In this document: positions 43,138-51,146 of the stretch, piece by piece
How the letters are laid out: the number at the start of each line of letters is the position of its first letter
How positions within the stretch are numbered: position 1 is the stretch's first letter
From: TMED26 sp002694075
Lineage (GTDB): Bacteria > Pseudomonadota > Alphaproteobacteria > Thalassobaculales > Thalassobaculaceae
Length of the DNA stretch: 58,750 bases
Assembly (NCBI GenBank): GCA_036160575.1
Contig: JAYYDT010000081.1
Location: forward strand, 1 to 58,750
Direction: 5' to 3'
Notes under the pieces: model-generated
Databases searched by the model: none
Told to the model about the DNA's origin: nothing
What the model saw: the letters and a program-made list of their open reading frames with translations, nothing else
Program-made: the position numbers and the translations under genes

Positions 43138-43646
43138 GGCAGCCTCTGGCACAACGTCTCGACGGATGGGCGCGCGGCCTGATGCCGACGCTTAGCGTGC
43201 TGTTCCTGGTGCTGATGAGCGCGGTGCCCTCGGGTCTGCCCAATTTCGCCGGCACCTCGCCCTGCTATTCGATCATCGGGGTGTTTTATTGGTCGGTGTT
43301 TCGCCCTGACCTGTTGCCGGCGGCGGTGGTTTTCATGGCCGGCTTGCTGCAAGACATTTTGCTTGGCACGCCCTTGGGCCTCAACGCGCTGGTGCTATTG
43401 GCGGTTTTCGGCGTCACCCTCAGCCAGCGCCGAGCCATGCTGGGCCGACCGTTTTATATTCTGTGGTTTGGTTTTCTGGCCATTATAAGCGCCGCCTTGG
43501 GTTTGACCTGGCTGCTCGCCTCCCTGCTCCAAACCCATCTGATTCCGCCCCTTGGCATCGGCTTACAGGTCGTCATGACCTTGGCGATGTTCCCCTTCCT
43601 GGTGTGGCTGTTGGTGCGCATCCATCGCTACATCGTCACCACCTAG
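43134..43646 (+). CDS. mreD: Rod-shape protein MreD
   Basis: A 170-residue polytopic membrane protein, mostly hydrophobic, with four to five membrane helices. Visible parts are LMPTLSVLFLVLMSAVPSGL, YSIIGVFYWSVFRPDLLPAA, and VVFMAGLLQDILLGTPLGLN, the last being the best conserved stretch of the family. It is a partner of MreC in the cell elongation complex. It starts inside the end of mreC with a four-base overlap and ends eight bases before mrdA. Confidence 0.88.
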   Translation: MRQPLAQRLDGWARGLMPTLSVLFLVLMSAVPSGLPNFAGTSPCYSIIGVFYWSVFRPDLLPAAVVFMAGLLQDILLGTPLGLNALVLLAVFGVTLSQRRAMLGRPFYILWFGFLAIISAALGLTWLLASLLQTHLIPPLGIGLQVVMTLAMFPFLVWLLVRIHRYIVTT

Positions 43647-43653
43647 CGGCGCC

Positions 43654-45657
43654 ATGAAACCGGTCGATCAAGAAGCCCAACGCCTCGTCACCCGTCGCAC
43701 CTTGATGCTTGGCGGCGGACAGTTGGTGTTGTTCGGCGCGCTGGCCAGCCGCTTGTACTATCTGCAAGTGGTCGAAGCCGACAAATACCGCCTCCTATCG
43801 CGCGACAATCAGTTCAACCTGGAGCTTTTGCCACCGATACGCGGCCGCATTCTCGATCGCAACGGCCTGGCCCTGGCCGATAATCAGGATAAGTTCCGCG
43901 TCGAACTGGTTTCCGAGCAGACCGGCGATGTGATGTCGGTGCTCACTAAATTGCGCAGCATCATCACTATTTCCGATTACGATGTGCGCCGGGTCCTGCG
44001 CGAGGTTAAACGAAAACGCGGTTTTGTGCCGGTCACGGTGGTTGAAAACCTCGGTCGCGCCGAGATCTCGCGTGTCGCCGCCAACACCCCTTACCTACCC
44101 GGTGTGAAGATCGAGGTCGGGCACGGCCGCTACTACCCCTTCGCCGCCCAAGCGGTGCACGTCACCGGCTATGTGGCGGCGGTGTCGGAGTCCGAGCTGA
44201 CCGGCGATCCCGTCCTTGAGTTGCCGGATTTCCGGATTGGCAAAAGCGGGATTGAGAAGCGCTTGGATCTGGCCATGCGCGGCACCGCCGGCCAACGCCA
44301 GGTGGAGGTCAACGCCATTGGCCGGATCATCCGCAAGTTACCGGGACAACCAGGTCAACCCGGCGCGGATACCACCCTGACCTTGGACATGCGGCTGCAG
44401 CGCCTGGCCCATCGCCGCCTGGAGCAAGGGACCGCCACATGGGTGCCGGCGGACGATCCGCGCGCGCTCAAAGCGATGGAAGCGGCCAGCCCAATGGTGC
44501 GCCGTCATCTGGCCGGGCGTGATGAAATTCCGATTGACGCCAAGGGCCGGGCGAAACCGCCCGAGAGCGGCGGTGTGGTGGTCATGGACATCCACACCGG
44601 CGCCATACTGGCGCTGGTCTCCGCGCCCGGTTTCGATCCCAATAAATTCAGTGGTGGCCTGTCGGTTAACGATTGGGAAGAACTATTGTCCAATCCGCGC
44701 GCGCCGCTGACGAACAAGGCCATCGCTGGCCAGTACTCGCCCGGCTCAACCTTCAAAATGGTCGTTTGCCTGGCGGCCCTGGAGGCCGGCGTCGCTTCGG
44801 CCGGGACACGCATTTTCTGCAAAGGCCATATCGACGTTGGCGACAGCCGCTTTCATTGCTGGCAAAAACATGGCCATGGCGCGCTCGATATGATTGGCGC
44901 CATTGAGCGCAGCTGCGATGTCTATCTCTACGAGTTGGCTAAAAAAGTCGGCATCGATCGGATCAACGCGATGGCGCAGCGCTTCGGCCTTGGCGCTTTG
45001 ACCGATATCGATCTCGGCGGCGAACGGCGCGGTTTGATGCCCAGCCGAGAATGGAAACTGGCCACCCAGGGCACCCGCTGGCAGGTTGGCGAGACCTTGA
45101 ACACCGGCATTGGGCAGGGCTTTGTGCTGACCACGCCGTTGCAACTGGCGACCATGACCGCCCGGCTGGCCAATGGTGGCCTGGCCGTCAAACCACATTT
45201 GGTGACGCCCGCCGAGACGACGCCGGACGACCCGGCGGAAGTTCCCGGCTTGGCCATCGCGCCGGCCCATTTGGCGGTCATCGCCAAAGGCATGGCGGCG
45301 GTCACCACCGGCCCGTTGGGCACCGCCCGGCGGGCCGCCATTGGCCGCGACAATTGGGAAATGGCCGGCAAGACCGGCACCGTGCAGGTCAAACGCATCA
45401 CCTTGGCCGAACGCCAAGCCGGTATTCTGCGTAATGAGGACCGCCCTTGGCGCGACCGCGACCATTCCCTATTCGTCGGTTTCGCCCCCATCGACGAGCC
45501 ACGCTACGCCGCCGCCGTGGTGGTCGAACATGGCGGCAGCGGCTCATCGATGGCGGCGCCGATCGCGCGCGATATTTTGCTCGGCGCCCTGCAACTCGAC
45601 CCGCTCAGCCGCACCACCGCCGGGCGCGCGGCGCCCGACCAGCCGGACAAGGCTTGA
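43654..45657 (+). CDS. mrdA: Penicillin-binding protein 2 (elongation transpeptidase)
   Basis: A 667-residue class B penicillin-binding protein that cross-links side-wall peptidoglycan together with RodA. A single membrane segment (LGGGQLVLFGALASRLYYL) is near residue 20-40, followed by the pedestal domain with LLPPIRGRILDRNGLALADN. In the transpeptidase domain the nucleophile is Ser365 in PGSTFKMVV (SxxK to Lys368), the SxN motif lies in ERSCDVYLYEL as SCD, and the KTG motif is Lys573-Gly575 in MAGKTGTVQ. The second motif reads SCD here, as in other PBP2 proteins. rodA follows after five bases. Confidence 0.95.
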   Translation: MKPVDQEAQRLVTRRTLMLGGGQLVLFGALASRLYYLQVVEADKYRLLSRDNQFNLELLPPIRGRILDRNGLALADNQDKFRVELVSEQTGDVMSVLTKLRSIITISDYDVRRVLREVKRKRGFVPVTVVENLGRAEISRVAANTPYLPGVKIEVGHGRYYPFAAQAVHVTGYVAAVSESELTGDPVLELPDFRIGKSGIEKRLDLAMRGTAGQRQVEVNAIGRIIRKLPGQPGQPGADTTLTLDMRLQRLAHRRLEQGTATWVPADDPRALKAMEAASPMVRRHLAGRDEIPIDAKGRAKPPESGGVVVMDIHTGAILALVSAPGFDPNKFSGGLSVNDWEELLSNPRAPLTNKAIAGQYSPGSTFKMVVCLAALEAGVASAGTRIFCKGHIDVGDSRFHCWQKHGHGALDMIGAIERSCDVYLYELAKKVGIDRINAMAQRFGLGALTDIDLGGERRGLMPSREWKLATQGTRWQVGETLNTGIGQGFVLTTPLQLATMTARLANGGLAVKPHLVTPAETTPDDPAEVPGLAIAPAHLAVIAKGMAAVTTGPLGTARRAAIGRDNWEMAGKTGTVQVKRITLAERQAGILRNEDRPWRDRDHSLFVGFAPIDEPRYAAAVVVEHGGSGSSMAAPIARDILLGALQLDPLSRTTAGRAAPDQPDKA

Positions 45658-45662
45658 TCGTC

Positions 45663-46823
45663 ATGGTGCGGACCTCGCTGTACGAAAGCCGGCTCAACCC
45701 CCCGGATTTGACCCTTAGCCAAAGATTCCTGCAGGTCAATTGGGGCATGCTTTTACTGGTTGCCCTGATCGCCTGTGTCGGCCTGGCCATGCTGTATTCA
45801 GCGGCGGATCAAAGCTGGACGCCCTGGGCTTTGCGCCAGGCCATTCGTTTTGGGGTCGCCTTTGGGCTTTGTGTGGTGGTGGCGGTGATTCCGATCGGCT
45901 TTTGGCTGCGCTGGTCCTATCTCGGCTATGCTTTTGTGCTGGCGCTCTTGGTTGGGGTCGAGGTGGCCGGCGAAATCGGCATGGGCGCGCAACGCTGGAT
46001 CGACCTTGGGGTGGTTCGCCTGCAGCCCTCGGAACTGATGAAAATCGCCTTGGTCTTGGCGCTGGCCCGCTATTTCCACGGCTGCAGCTATGAGGAAACC
46101 GGACGCATCACCTATTTGATCGTGCCGGTGGCGATGGTCCTGGCGCCGGTTGCCCTGGTTCTGCGCCAACCCGACCTCGGCACCGCGCTGATGCTGGTCA
46201 TGGGGGCGGCGGCGATTTTTTTCCTCGCCGGGGTGCGGTGGTGGAAGTTCGCGCTGGTCGGGGTATTGACGTTGGCGACCATTCCCATCGCTTGGCAATT
46301 CCTGCGCGACTATCAAAAGAAACGGGTATTGACCTTTCTCGACCCGGGCAGCGACCCGTTGGGCGCCGGCTATCACATCTTGCAATCTAAAATCGCCCTC
46401 GGCTCGGGCGGTATTTGGGGCAAGGGTTTCGGGCAAGGCAGCCAAAGCCATCTCAACTTTTTGCCGGAAAAGCAGACCGATTTCATTTTCACGATGTTGG
46501 CCGAGGAAATGGGCTTGATCGGCGGGCTCACCTTGATCGGCTTATACCTTTTGGTGATCGCCTATGGCCTCGTGATCACCCTGCGCTGCCGCAACCGCTT
46601 CGGCCAGTTGACCGCCGGCGGCATGACGGTGGCGCTGTTCCTTTATGTTTTCATCAATATCGCCATGGTGATGGGCCTGATCCCGGTGGTCGGCGTGCCA
46701 CTGCCGATGATCTCCTACGGCGGTACGGTGATGTTGACGGTGATGATTGGGTTGGGCTTCGTGATCAACGCCTATATCGACCGCGACTTGGAATTGCCGC
46801 GGCGCGGCAACGCCGGGCCCTAG
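45663..46823 (+). CDS. rodA: Peptidoglycan glycosyltransferase RodA
   Basis: A 386-residue SEDS-family polymerase with about ten membrane helices that polymerises lipid II in partnership with PBP2. Signatures are GAQRWIDLGVVRLQPSELMK, PDLGTALMLVMGAAAIFFLAG (written here as PDLGTALMLVMG and AAAIFFLAG), QSKIALGSGGIWGKGFGQGS, LPEKQTDFIFTMLAEEMG and VPLPMISYGGTVML. The frame stays open back inside mrdA, but the ATG at 45663 gives the family N-terminus. It is convergent with the cupin gene, with five bases between. Confidence 0.95.
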   Translation: MVRTSLYESRLNPPDLTLSQRFLQVNWGMLLLVALIACVGLAMLYSAADQSWTPWALRQAIRFGVAFGLCVVVAVIPIGFWLRWSYLGYAFVLALLVGVEVAGEIGMGAQRWIDLGVVRLQPSELMKIALVLALARYFHGCSYEETGRITYLIVPVAMVLAPVALVLRQPDLGTALMLVMGAAAIFFLAGVRWWKFALVGVLTLATIPIAWQFLRDYQKKRVLTFLDPGSDPLGAGYHILQSKIALGSGGIWGKGFGQGSQSHLNFLPEKQTDFIFTMLAEEMGLIGGLTLIGLYLLVIAYGLVITLRCRNRFGQLTAGGMTVALFLYVFINIAMVMGLIPVVGVPLPMISYGGTVMLTVMIGLGFVINAYIDRDLELPRRGNAGP

Positions 46824-46828
46824 GCCCA

Positions 46829-47341
46829 CTAGCGAATAAAACGCTTCACGTAATCGGCGCCAAGGCCGACCTCTTCGAAATGGCGCCGGGCGACGGCGAT
46901 GCGGTCGAAAACATCGGTGGTGCCGGTGACCTGGCCGTCCTCGTCGCAATACAGCAGCGCGCCGGTGTTGTGGAACAAGGTCACCATGCTGTCGCCGGGA
47001 TCGACCACCAGGGTGTGCACGTCGCCTGGCGGCTCGTACAAATAACTGCCGGCGGTCGCCACCCAGTCACGCTCCAGATAGCGCCAGCGCCCCTCCAGGA
47101 CAAAACCATGGACCGGCGCCGGATGACGGTGGCGTGATACCACGCCAGCCTCGGTGACCTTGGTCAAATGCACCCAATAGCCCTGGCTGACGTTAAAGCA
47201 CAAAGGCCGTGACCAGCGGCCGGGACCGACCGGCACCCAGAGACGCTCGTCTTCGGGCGCGCGCCCGTCGGCCCAGAAAATCTCGTCCTGCATATCCGGT
47301 GGAACCAAGGGCGAATAACGCGGTGGGGCGGTATCGGGCAT
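46829..47341 (-). CDS. Cupin protein, 2,4'-dihydroxyacetophenone dioxygenase-like
   Basis: A 170-residue protein with one cupin domain. Probable metal ligands are His71, His73 and His78 in SRHRHPAPVHGFVLEG, plus His109 in GDVHTLVV. The overall pattern (WVPVGPGRWSRPL near the start and YVKRFIR at the end) matches proteins annotated as 2,4'-dihydroxyacetophenone dioxygenase family, of which few have been tested. It is the last gene of a DUF1330-cupin-cupin operon. The ribosome site is AGAGG. A ring- or carbon-bond-cleaving dioxygenase is inferred from the family, not shown. Confidence 0.75.
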   Translation of the reverse strand: MPDTAPPRYSPLVPPDMQDEIFWADGRAPEDERLWVPVGPGRWSRPLCFNVSQGYWVHLTKVTEAGVVSRHRHPAPVHGFVLEGRWRYLERDWVATAGSYLYEPPGDVHTLVVDPGDSMVTLFHNTGALLYCDEDGQVTGTTDVFDRIAVARRHFEEVGLGADYVKRFIR

Positions 47342-47381
47342 GGTTAAACCTCTTTAACGGGGACTGACGCGGTGACGGCGC

Positions 47382-47864
47382 CTAGGCGGCGGCCCCATGC
47401 ACGGTGCCGCGATTCCAATGGTCGACATATTGTTCGATCGACACGGTGAACGGGTTTTCCATATTTTCGTCGAAATACTCGAACAGCACACCGTCGACCG
47501 CTTGCATCGACAACAGAACGGTGCCGCCATGATCGCCGCCCCACTCGTCATGGGGCAGGGCGTCGGGCGGGGCCATGGCGTAATCGCCCTGGCGGCGGTG
47601 AACCGATTTGACGCTCCCGTCAGGCTGGGTCTCGGTCATGAACTGCTCACCCTCGAGAACCAGGGTAACGGTCGCGGCGATATGACGATGGCGCCGACAA
47701 TGACCCTGTTCGGCGTAGCGCAGCAACATGTCGAGCCGGCCCGTGTCCAGGTCATAACCTAGCAAACTATATTCGAAATCGACCTTGAACGCGGTGCACT
47801 TGGGATCGGTGACCCGTCGCCACTCGACTCGGTCCAGATCGAAGCTGTCGGAAACCTTTTGCAT
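47382..47864 (-). CDS. Cupin domain protein
   Basis: A 160-residue cupin. The first cupin motif includes His59 and His61 in RRHRHIAATVTLVLEGEQF, and the second motif is near APPDALPHDEWGGDHGGTVL. It lacks signal peptide and DNA-binding domain, so it is probably a metal-dependent enzyme or a binding protein. The ribosome site AAGGAGG is ideal. It begins 71 bases after DUF1330 and ends 40 bases before the other cupin, on one strand, which suggests a joint function. The substrate is unknown. Confidence 0.72.
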   Translation of the reverse strand: MQKVSDSFDLDRVEWRRVTDPKCTAFKVDFEYSLLGYDLDTGRLDMLLRYAEQGHCRRHRHIAATVTLVLEGEQFMTETQPDGSVKSVHRRQGDYAMAPPDALPHDEWGGDHGGTVLLSMQAVDGVLFEYFDENMENPFTVSIEQYVDHWNRGTVHGAAA

Positions 47865-47935
47865 ATCGCCCCTCCTTCACGTCTAGACGCAAAGGGTAGC
47901 AACCCCCGGCCTGCCGTGACAAGCGTGCCGCGCCG

Positions 47936-48226
47936 TCACACCCCGTCGATCACGACCCATTTCTTGATGGTTGTCATGGCCTCGCGCTTTTCTCGCCAGG
48001 GACGATAGTCGGGATCGTCCATGAAGGCGTCATAGGCCGCCCGGCTGGGGAATTTCAACATCACCACCCGGCCGGGCTGCCAATCGCCGCCGAAAACAGT
48101 GCTCTCGCCGCCCCGAACGCAATATTCGCCGCCATGGCGCGCCACGTATTGAGGCGCTGCTTGTTTATATTTCTCATAGGCTTCGGGGTCGTGCACATCC
48201 GCTTCCAAGATCATATAAACAGCCAT
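47936..48226 (-). CDS. DUF1330 family protein
   Basis: A 96-residue ferredoxin-like-fold protein of the DUF1330 family. Signatures are MAVYMILEADVHDPEAYEKY at the start, APQYVARHGGEYCVRGG, and WQPGRVVMLKFPSRAAYDAF, followed by the YRPWREKRE end. Family members are related to dimeric alpha/beta-barrel proteins and often sit beside catabolic genes, but their role is not established. The ribosome site is AGGAGGAGAG. It leads the three-gene operon with the two cupins and is divergent from the dehydrogenase gene over a 213-base gap (48227-48439) in which I saw no clear operator. Confidence 0.85.
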   Translation of the reverse strand: MAVYMILEADVHDPEAYEKYKQAAPQYVARHGGEYCVRGGESTVFGGDWQPGRVVMLKFPSRAAYDAFMDDPDYRPWREKREAMTTIKKWVVIDGV

Positions 48227-48439
48227 GGTCCGCTCTCCTCCTATGGCGCTCTTAAAGGTTACCGCCGGGTCACTTTGACCGCCGGCAGACTACGGCAAGC
48301 GGCGGCGGCCGGACAATCGCCAATTCAGTCGCCCGGTGCGCCCCCGGCGGTGCGGCTTGACGGATGCCGGTGTGAAACTTCTAATCACCGGAGGCCGCGC
48401 CAAGCGGTGTCGGCAAACACGGGCAAGGGGGGGCTGGTC

Positions 48440-49207
48440 ATGAGCCGTCTAACAGGGAAAATCGCACTCATCACCGGCGGCGGTGGCGGCATCGGCCGGG
48501 CCACCGCCCTGCGCTTCGCGGAGGAAGGCGCCAAAGTGGTGGTCGCCGAGATCGACCGCGCCCTTGGCGCCGAAACCGCCCAGCTGGCCAAGGCGGCGGC
48601 CGGCAATAGCGGCGGCGATGCCTTGTTCGTGGCGACCGATGTCACCGACCGGGCCAGCGTCGCCAACGCCGTCGCCACGACGGTTGAGGCGTTTGGCGGC
48701 CTGAACGTGCTGCACAACAACGCCGGTGGCTCAACCCTGCAGGACGGCCCGGTGACCGAGGCGCCGGAGGAAGAATTCTGGCGTGTCATCAAGGTCGACC
48801 TTTACGGCACCTTCTTGTGCTCGCAACTGGCCATCCCCGAGATCATCAAGGCGGGCGGCGGTTCGGTCATCAATATGGCCTCCAATGTCGCTCTGATGGC
48901 CTTGCCGGGGCGCGATTGTTACACCGCCGCCAAGGGCGGCATCGCCTCGATGACGCGCTCAATGGCGGTCGAATACGCACCGCATAAAATCCGGGTGAAC
49001 GCCATCGCTCCCTCGGTGACCTTGTCGGATAGGGTCAAGAAATTGCTGGCCGGCAGCAGCGAGATCAAAGCGGTCGGCGACCAGCATCTACTCGGCCTCG
49101 GCGAGCCCTTGGACATCGCCCATATGGCGGTCTATCTAGCGGCCGATGAAAGCCGTATCACCACCGGCCAGGTCCTATCGGTCGACAGCGGCGTGACGAT
49201 CTATTGA
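48440..49207 (+). CDS. Short-chain dehydrogenase/reductase
   Basis: A 255-residue classical SDR. The cofactor motif is TGGGGGIG starting near residue 12, then NNAGGS, the catalytic Ser in INMASN, and Tyr/Lys in DCYTAAKGG. The C-terminal part reads RITTGQVLSVDSGVTIY. The acidic residue after the second strand (VVVAEIDRAL) suggests NAD rather than NADP. The ATG at 48440 follows AAGGGGGGG. It is divergent from the DUF1330-cupin-cupin operon, and the four may form one small catabolic unit. The substrate is unknown. Confidence 0.85.
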   Translation: MSRLTGKIALITGGGGGIGRATALRFAEEGAKVVVAEIDRALGAETAQLAKAAAGNSGGDALFVATDVTDRASVANAVATTVEAFGGLNVLHNNAGGSTLQDGPVTEAPEEEFWRVIKVDLYGTFLCSQLAIPEIIKAGGGSVINMASNVALMALPGRDCYTAAKGGIASMTRSMAVEYAPHKIRVNAIAPSVTLSDRVKKLLAGSSEIKAVGDQHLLGLGEPLDIAHMAVYLAADESRITTGQVLSVDSGVTIY

Positions 49208-49214
49208 CCGGCGC

Positions 49215-49685
49215 TTAGCCGCGGCCGCGGTAGGGCGGCACCCCCTGGTCGGGTAACCACACATCTGCCGGCACCGGCCCGGTCTGGTAAAACACATCGA
49301 TCGGAATGCCGCCGCGCGGATACCAGTACCCGCCGATGCGAAGCCATTTCGGCGCCAGGGTATCGACCAAGCGGCGGGCGATCATCACCGTGCAATCTTC
49401 ATGAAAGGCGCCGTGGTTGCGAAAGGCGCCCAAAAAAAGCTTCAGGGACTTGCTCTCCACCAACCAATCCTCGGGCACATAATCGATCACCAAATGGGCG
49501 AAATCCGGCTGACCGGTCATCGGACACAGCGAGGTGAACTCGGGACAGGTGAAACGGACCACATAATCAACGCCGCTTTGGCCATTGGCGACACGTTCCA
49601 GCACCGCGGCTTCGGGATTGTCCGGCATGTCGGCGGCGGCGCCCAGTTGGGTCAAAGTGGACAGGCGGTCGGTATCGGCGGTCAT
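49215..49685 (-). CDS. queF: 7-cyano-7-deazaguanine (preQ0) reductase
   Basis: A 156-residue unimodular QueF that reduces preQ0 to preQ1 with NADPH in queuosine synthesis. The nucleophile is Cys54 in FTSLCPMTGQPDF, with Asp61 nearby; the NADPH/substrate motif is LVESKSLKLFLGAFRNHGAF and His95 follows. These are the residues conserved in the Bacillus-type enzyme. It is the last gene of queC-queE-queF on the minus strand, 25 bases after queE. The other queuosine genes (queD, tgt, queA) are not in this window. Confidence 0.95.
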   Translation of the reverse strand: MTADTDRLSTLTQLGAAADMPDNPEAAVLERVANGQSGVDYVVRFTCPEFTSLCPMTGQPDFAHLVIDYVPEDWLVESKSLKLFLGAFRNHGAFHEDCTVMIARRLVDTLAPKWLRIGGYWYPRGGIPIDVFYQTGPVPADVWLPDQGVPPYRGRG

Positions 49686-49710
49686 GGTCGAGAGCCCTCA
49701 ATCGCAAGTA

Positions 49711-50346
49711 TTAATCAAAGCCGAGATATTTATGGGTTTGCACCGACAAACGCCAGCGCGGATCGGCCATACAGGCGCGCACTGTCGCGGCTTCGGCGGC
49801 GGCCCGGTCGGGGCCGTCCATTGGTTGCAATAAATGATGGGTAAACGGCAGCGCGGCCAAGCCCGCCAGGTCGATGTCGGCCTGCGGAAAGACCACCTTG
49901 AGCTCATCGCCGGCGGTGACGTTTAGCGCGTTGCCGGCCTTGGGGCTCACACAAATCCAGTCGATGCCGGCCGGCAGGGCCAGCGTACCATTGGTCTCGA
50001 TGGCGATCTCAAAACCATGGCCATGCAGCGCGTCAACCAGCCCCTCGTCGATTTGCAGCGCCGGTTCGCCGCCAGTGCACACCACCAGTTTGCGCCCGCC
50101 CGGGGCGGCCGGCCAAAACCCGTCAACATGGGCGGCGAGCGCCGCCGCGTTCGCGAATTTACCGCCGCCGGGCCCATCGGTACCGACAAAATCGGTGTCG
50201 CAGAACTGGCACATCGCCTGGGCCCGGTCGGACTCGCGCCCGGACCACAGGTTGCAGCCCGCGAAACGACAGAACACCGCCGGCCGGCCCGCGTTCGCGC
50301 CTTCGCCCTGAAGGGTGTAGAAGACTTCCTTGACGCTATAGGTCAC
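49711..50346 (-). CDS. queE: 7-carboxy-7-deazaguanine synthase (radical SAM)
   Basis: A 211-residue radical SAM enzyme that makes the deazaguanine ring. The iron-sulfur cysteines have the QueE spacing C-x14-C-x2-C, from CNLWSGRESD to the CQFC pair, rather than the usual C-x3-C-x2-C. YTLQGEGANAGRPAVFCRFA precedes them, and TGGEPALQ and ETNGTL follow. The start is a GTG at 50346 with a GGGAGAAG ribosome site; the start overlaps the end of queC by 11 bases, suggesting coupling. The frame extends further upstream inside queC without family resemblance. Confidence 0.93.
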   Translation of the reverse strand: MTYSVKEVFYTLQGEGANAGRPAVFCRFAGCNLWSGRESDRAQAMCQFCDTDFVGTDGPGGGKFANAAALAAHVDGFWPAAPGGRKLVVCTGGEPALQIDEGLVDALHGHGFEIAIETNGTLALPAGIDWICVSPKAGNALNVTAGDELKVVFPQADIDLAGLAALPFTHHLLQPMDGPDRAAAEAATVRACMADPRWRLSVQTHKYLGFD

Positions 50347-51052
50347 CGCGCTTCTCCCGGTCGGCGGCGAAGCGCGTCCAGCCGCTCTTGCGCAATTCGC
50401 AGGCCGGACAATCATCGCAGCCATAGCCCCAATCATGGCGCCGGTCGCGCACCCCGCGATAACAGGTATGGGTATGCTCGACGAGCATCTCGACCAAGAC
50501 CTGCCCGCCCAACCGCCAGGCCATTTGCCAAGTCGCCGCCTTGTCCAGCCACATCAACGGTGTGTGCACGGTGGTCCGCCGGTCGAGCCCGAGGGTCAGC
50601 GCCACCTGCAACGCCTTTAAGGTGTCGTCTCGGCAATCGGGATAGCCGGAATAATCGGTCTCGCACATGCCGCCCACCAAATGGCGCGCGCCACGGCGAT
50701 AGGCGACCGCCGCGGCGGTCGTGAAAAACATCAGGTTGCGCCCCGGCACAAAGGTGTTCGGCAAACCGGCCTCGGTCATCTCAATGGCGCGGTCATGGGT
50801 CAGCGCGGTATCGCTGATCGTCGCCAGCAAGCCCATGTCGATCACATGGTCGCCGCCCAACTTCGTCGCCCACGCCGGATAGGCCGCGCGTAAGGCCGCC
50901 AAGAACGCGCCACGGACCGCCAATTCGACGCGGTGGTTCTGACCATAGTCGAAAGCGATGGTTTCGACATGCTGGAACCGGTCCAGTGCCCAGGCCAAAC
51001 AGGTCGCCGAGTCTTGACCGCCGGAAAAAAGAACAAGTGCCGTGTCGCTCAT
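50336..51052 (-). CDS. queC: 7-cyano-7-deazaguanine (preQ0) synthase
   Basis: A 238-residue ATP-dependent enzyme that turns carboxy-deazaguanine into preQ0. The pyrophosphatase loop is SGGQDSATCLAW at residues 10-21, followed by AFDYGQNHRVEL, FVPGRNLMFFTTAAAVAYRR and DYSGYPDCRDDTLKALQVAL. The zinc-binding cysteines are in TCYRG and YGCDDCPACELR. The ATG at 51052 gives MSDTALVL, and an ATG three codons earlier (51061) is equally possible. No preQ1 riboswitch was recognised upstream. It leads queC-queE-queF. Confidence 0.95.
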   Translation of the reverse strand: MSDTALVLFSGGQDSATCLAWALDRFQHVETIAFDYGQNHRVELAVRGAFLAALRAAYPAWATKLGGDHVIDMGLLATISDTALTHDRAIEMTEAGLPNTFVPGRNLMFFTTAAAVAYRRGARHLVGGMCETDYSGYPDCRDDTLKALQVALTLGLDRRTTVHTPLMWLDKAATWQMAWRLGGQVLVEMLVEHTHTCYRGVRDRRHDWGYGCDDCPACELRKSGWTRFAADREKRGDL

Positions 51053-51146
51053 CGTCGCCATCGCCTTTCGCTTCGCGCGCTCTGTATACGGAGTTTCGCC
51101 GCGGAAGGCGATTTTTGTGTGCGCAGAAGAGCCGATGATCGCCAAA

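Noticed and set aside
51053..51146. PreQ1 riboswitch before queC
   Set aside because: The gap is short and none of the conserved preQ1 aptamer sequences is present.
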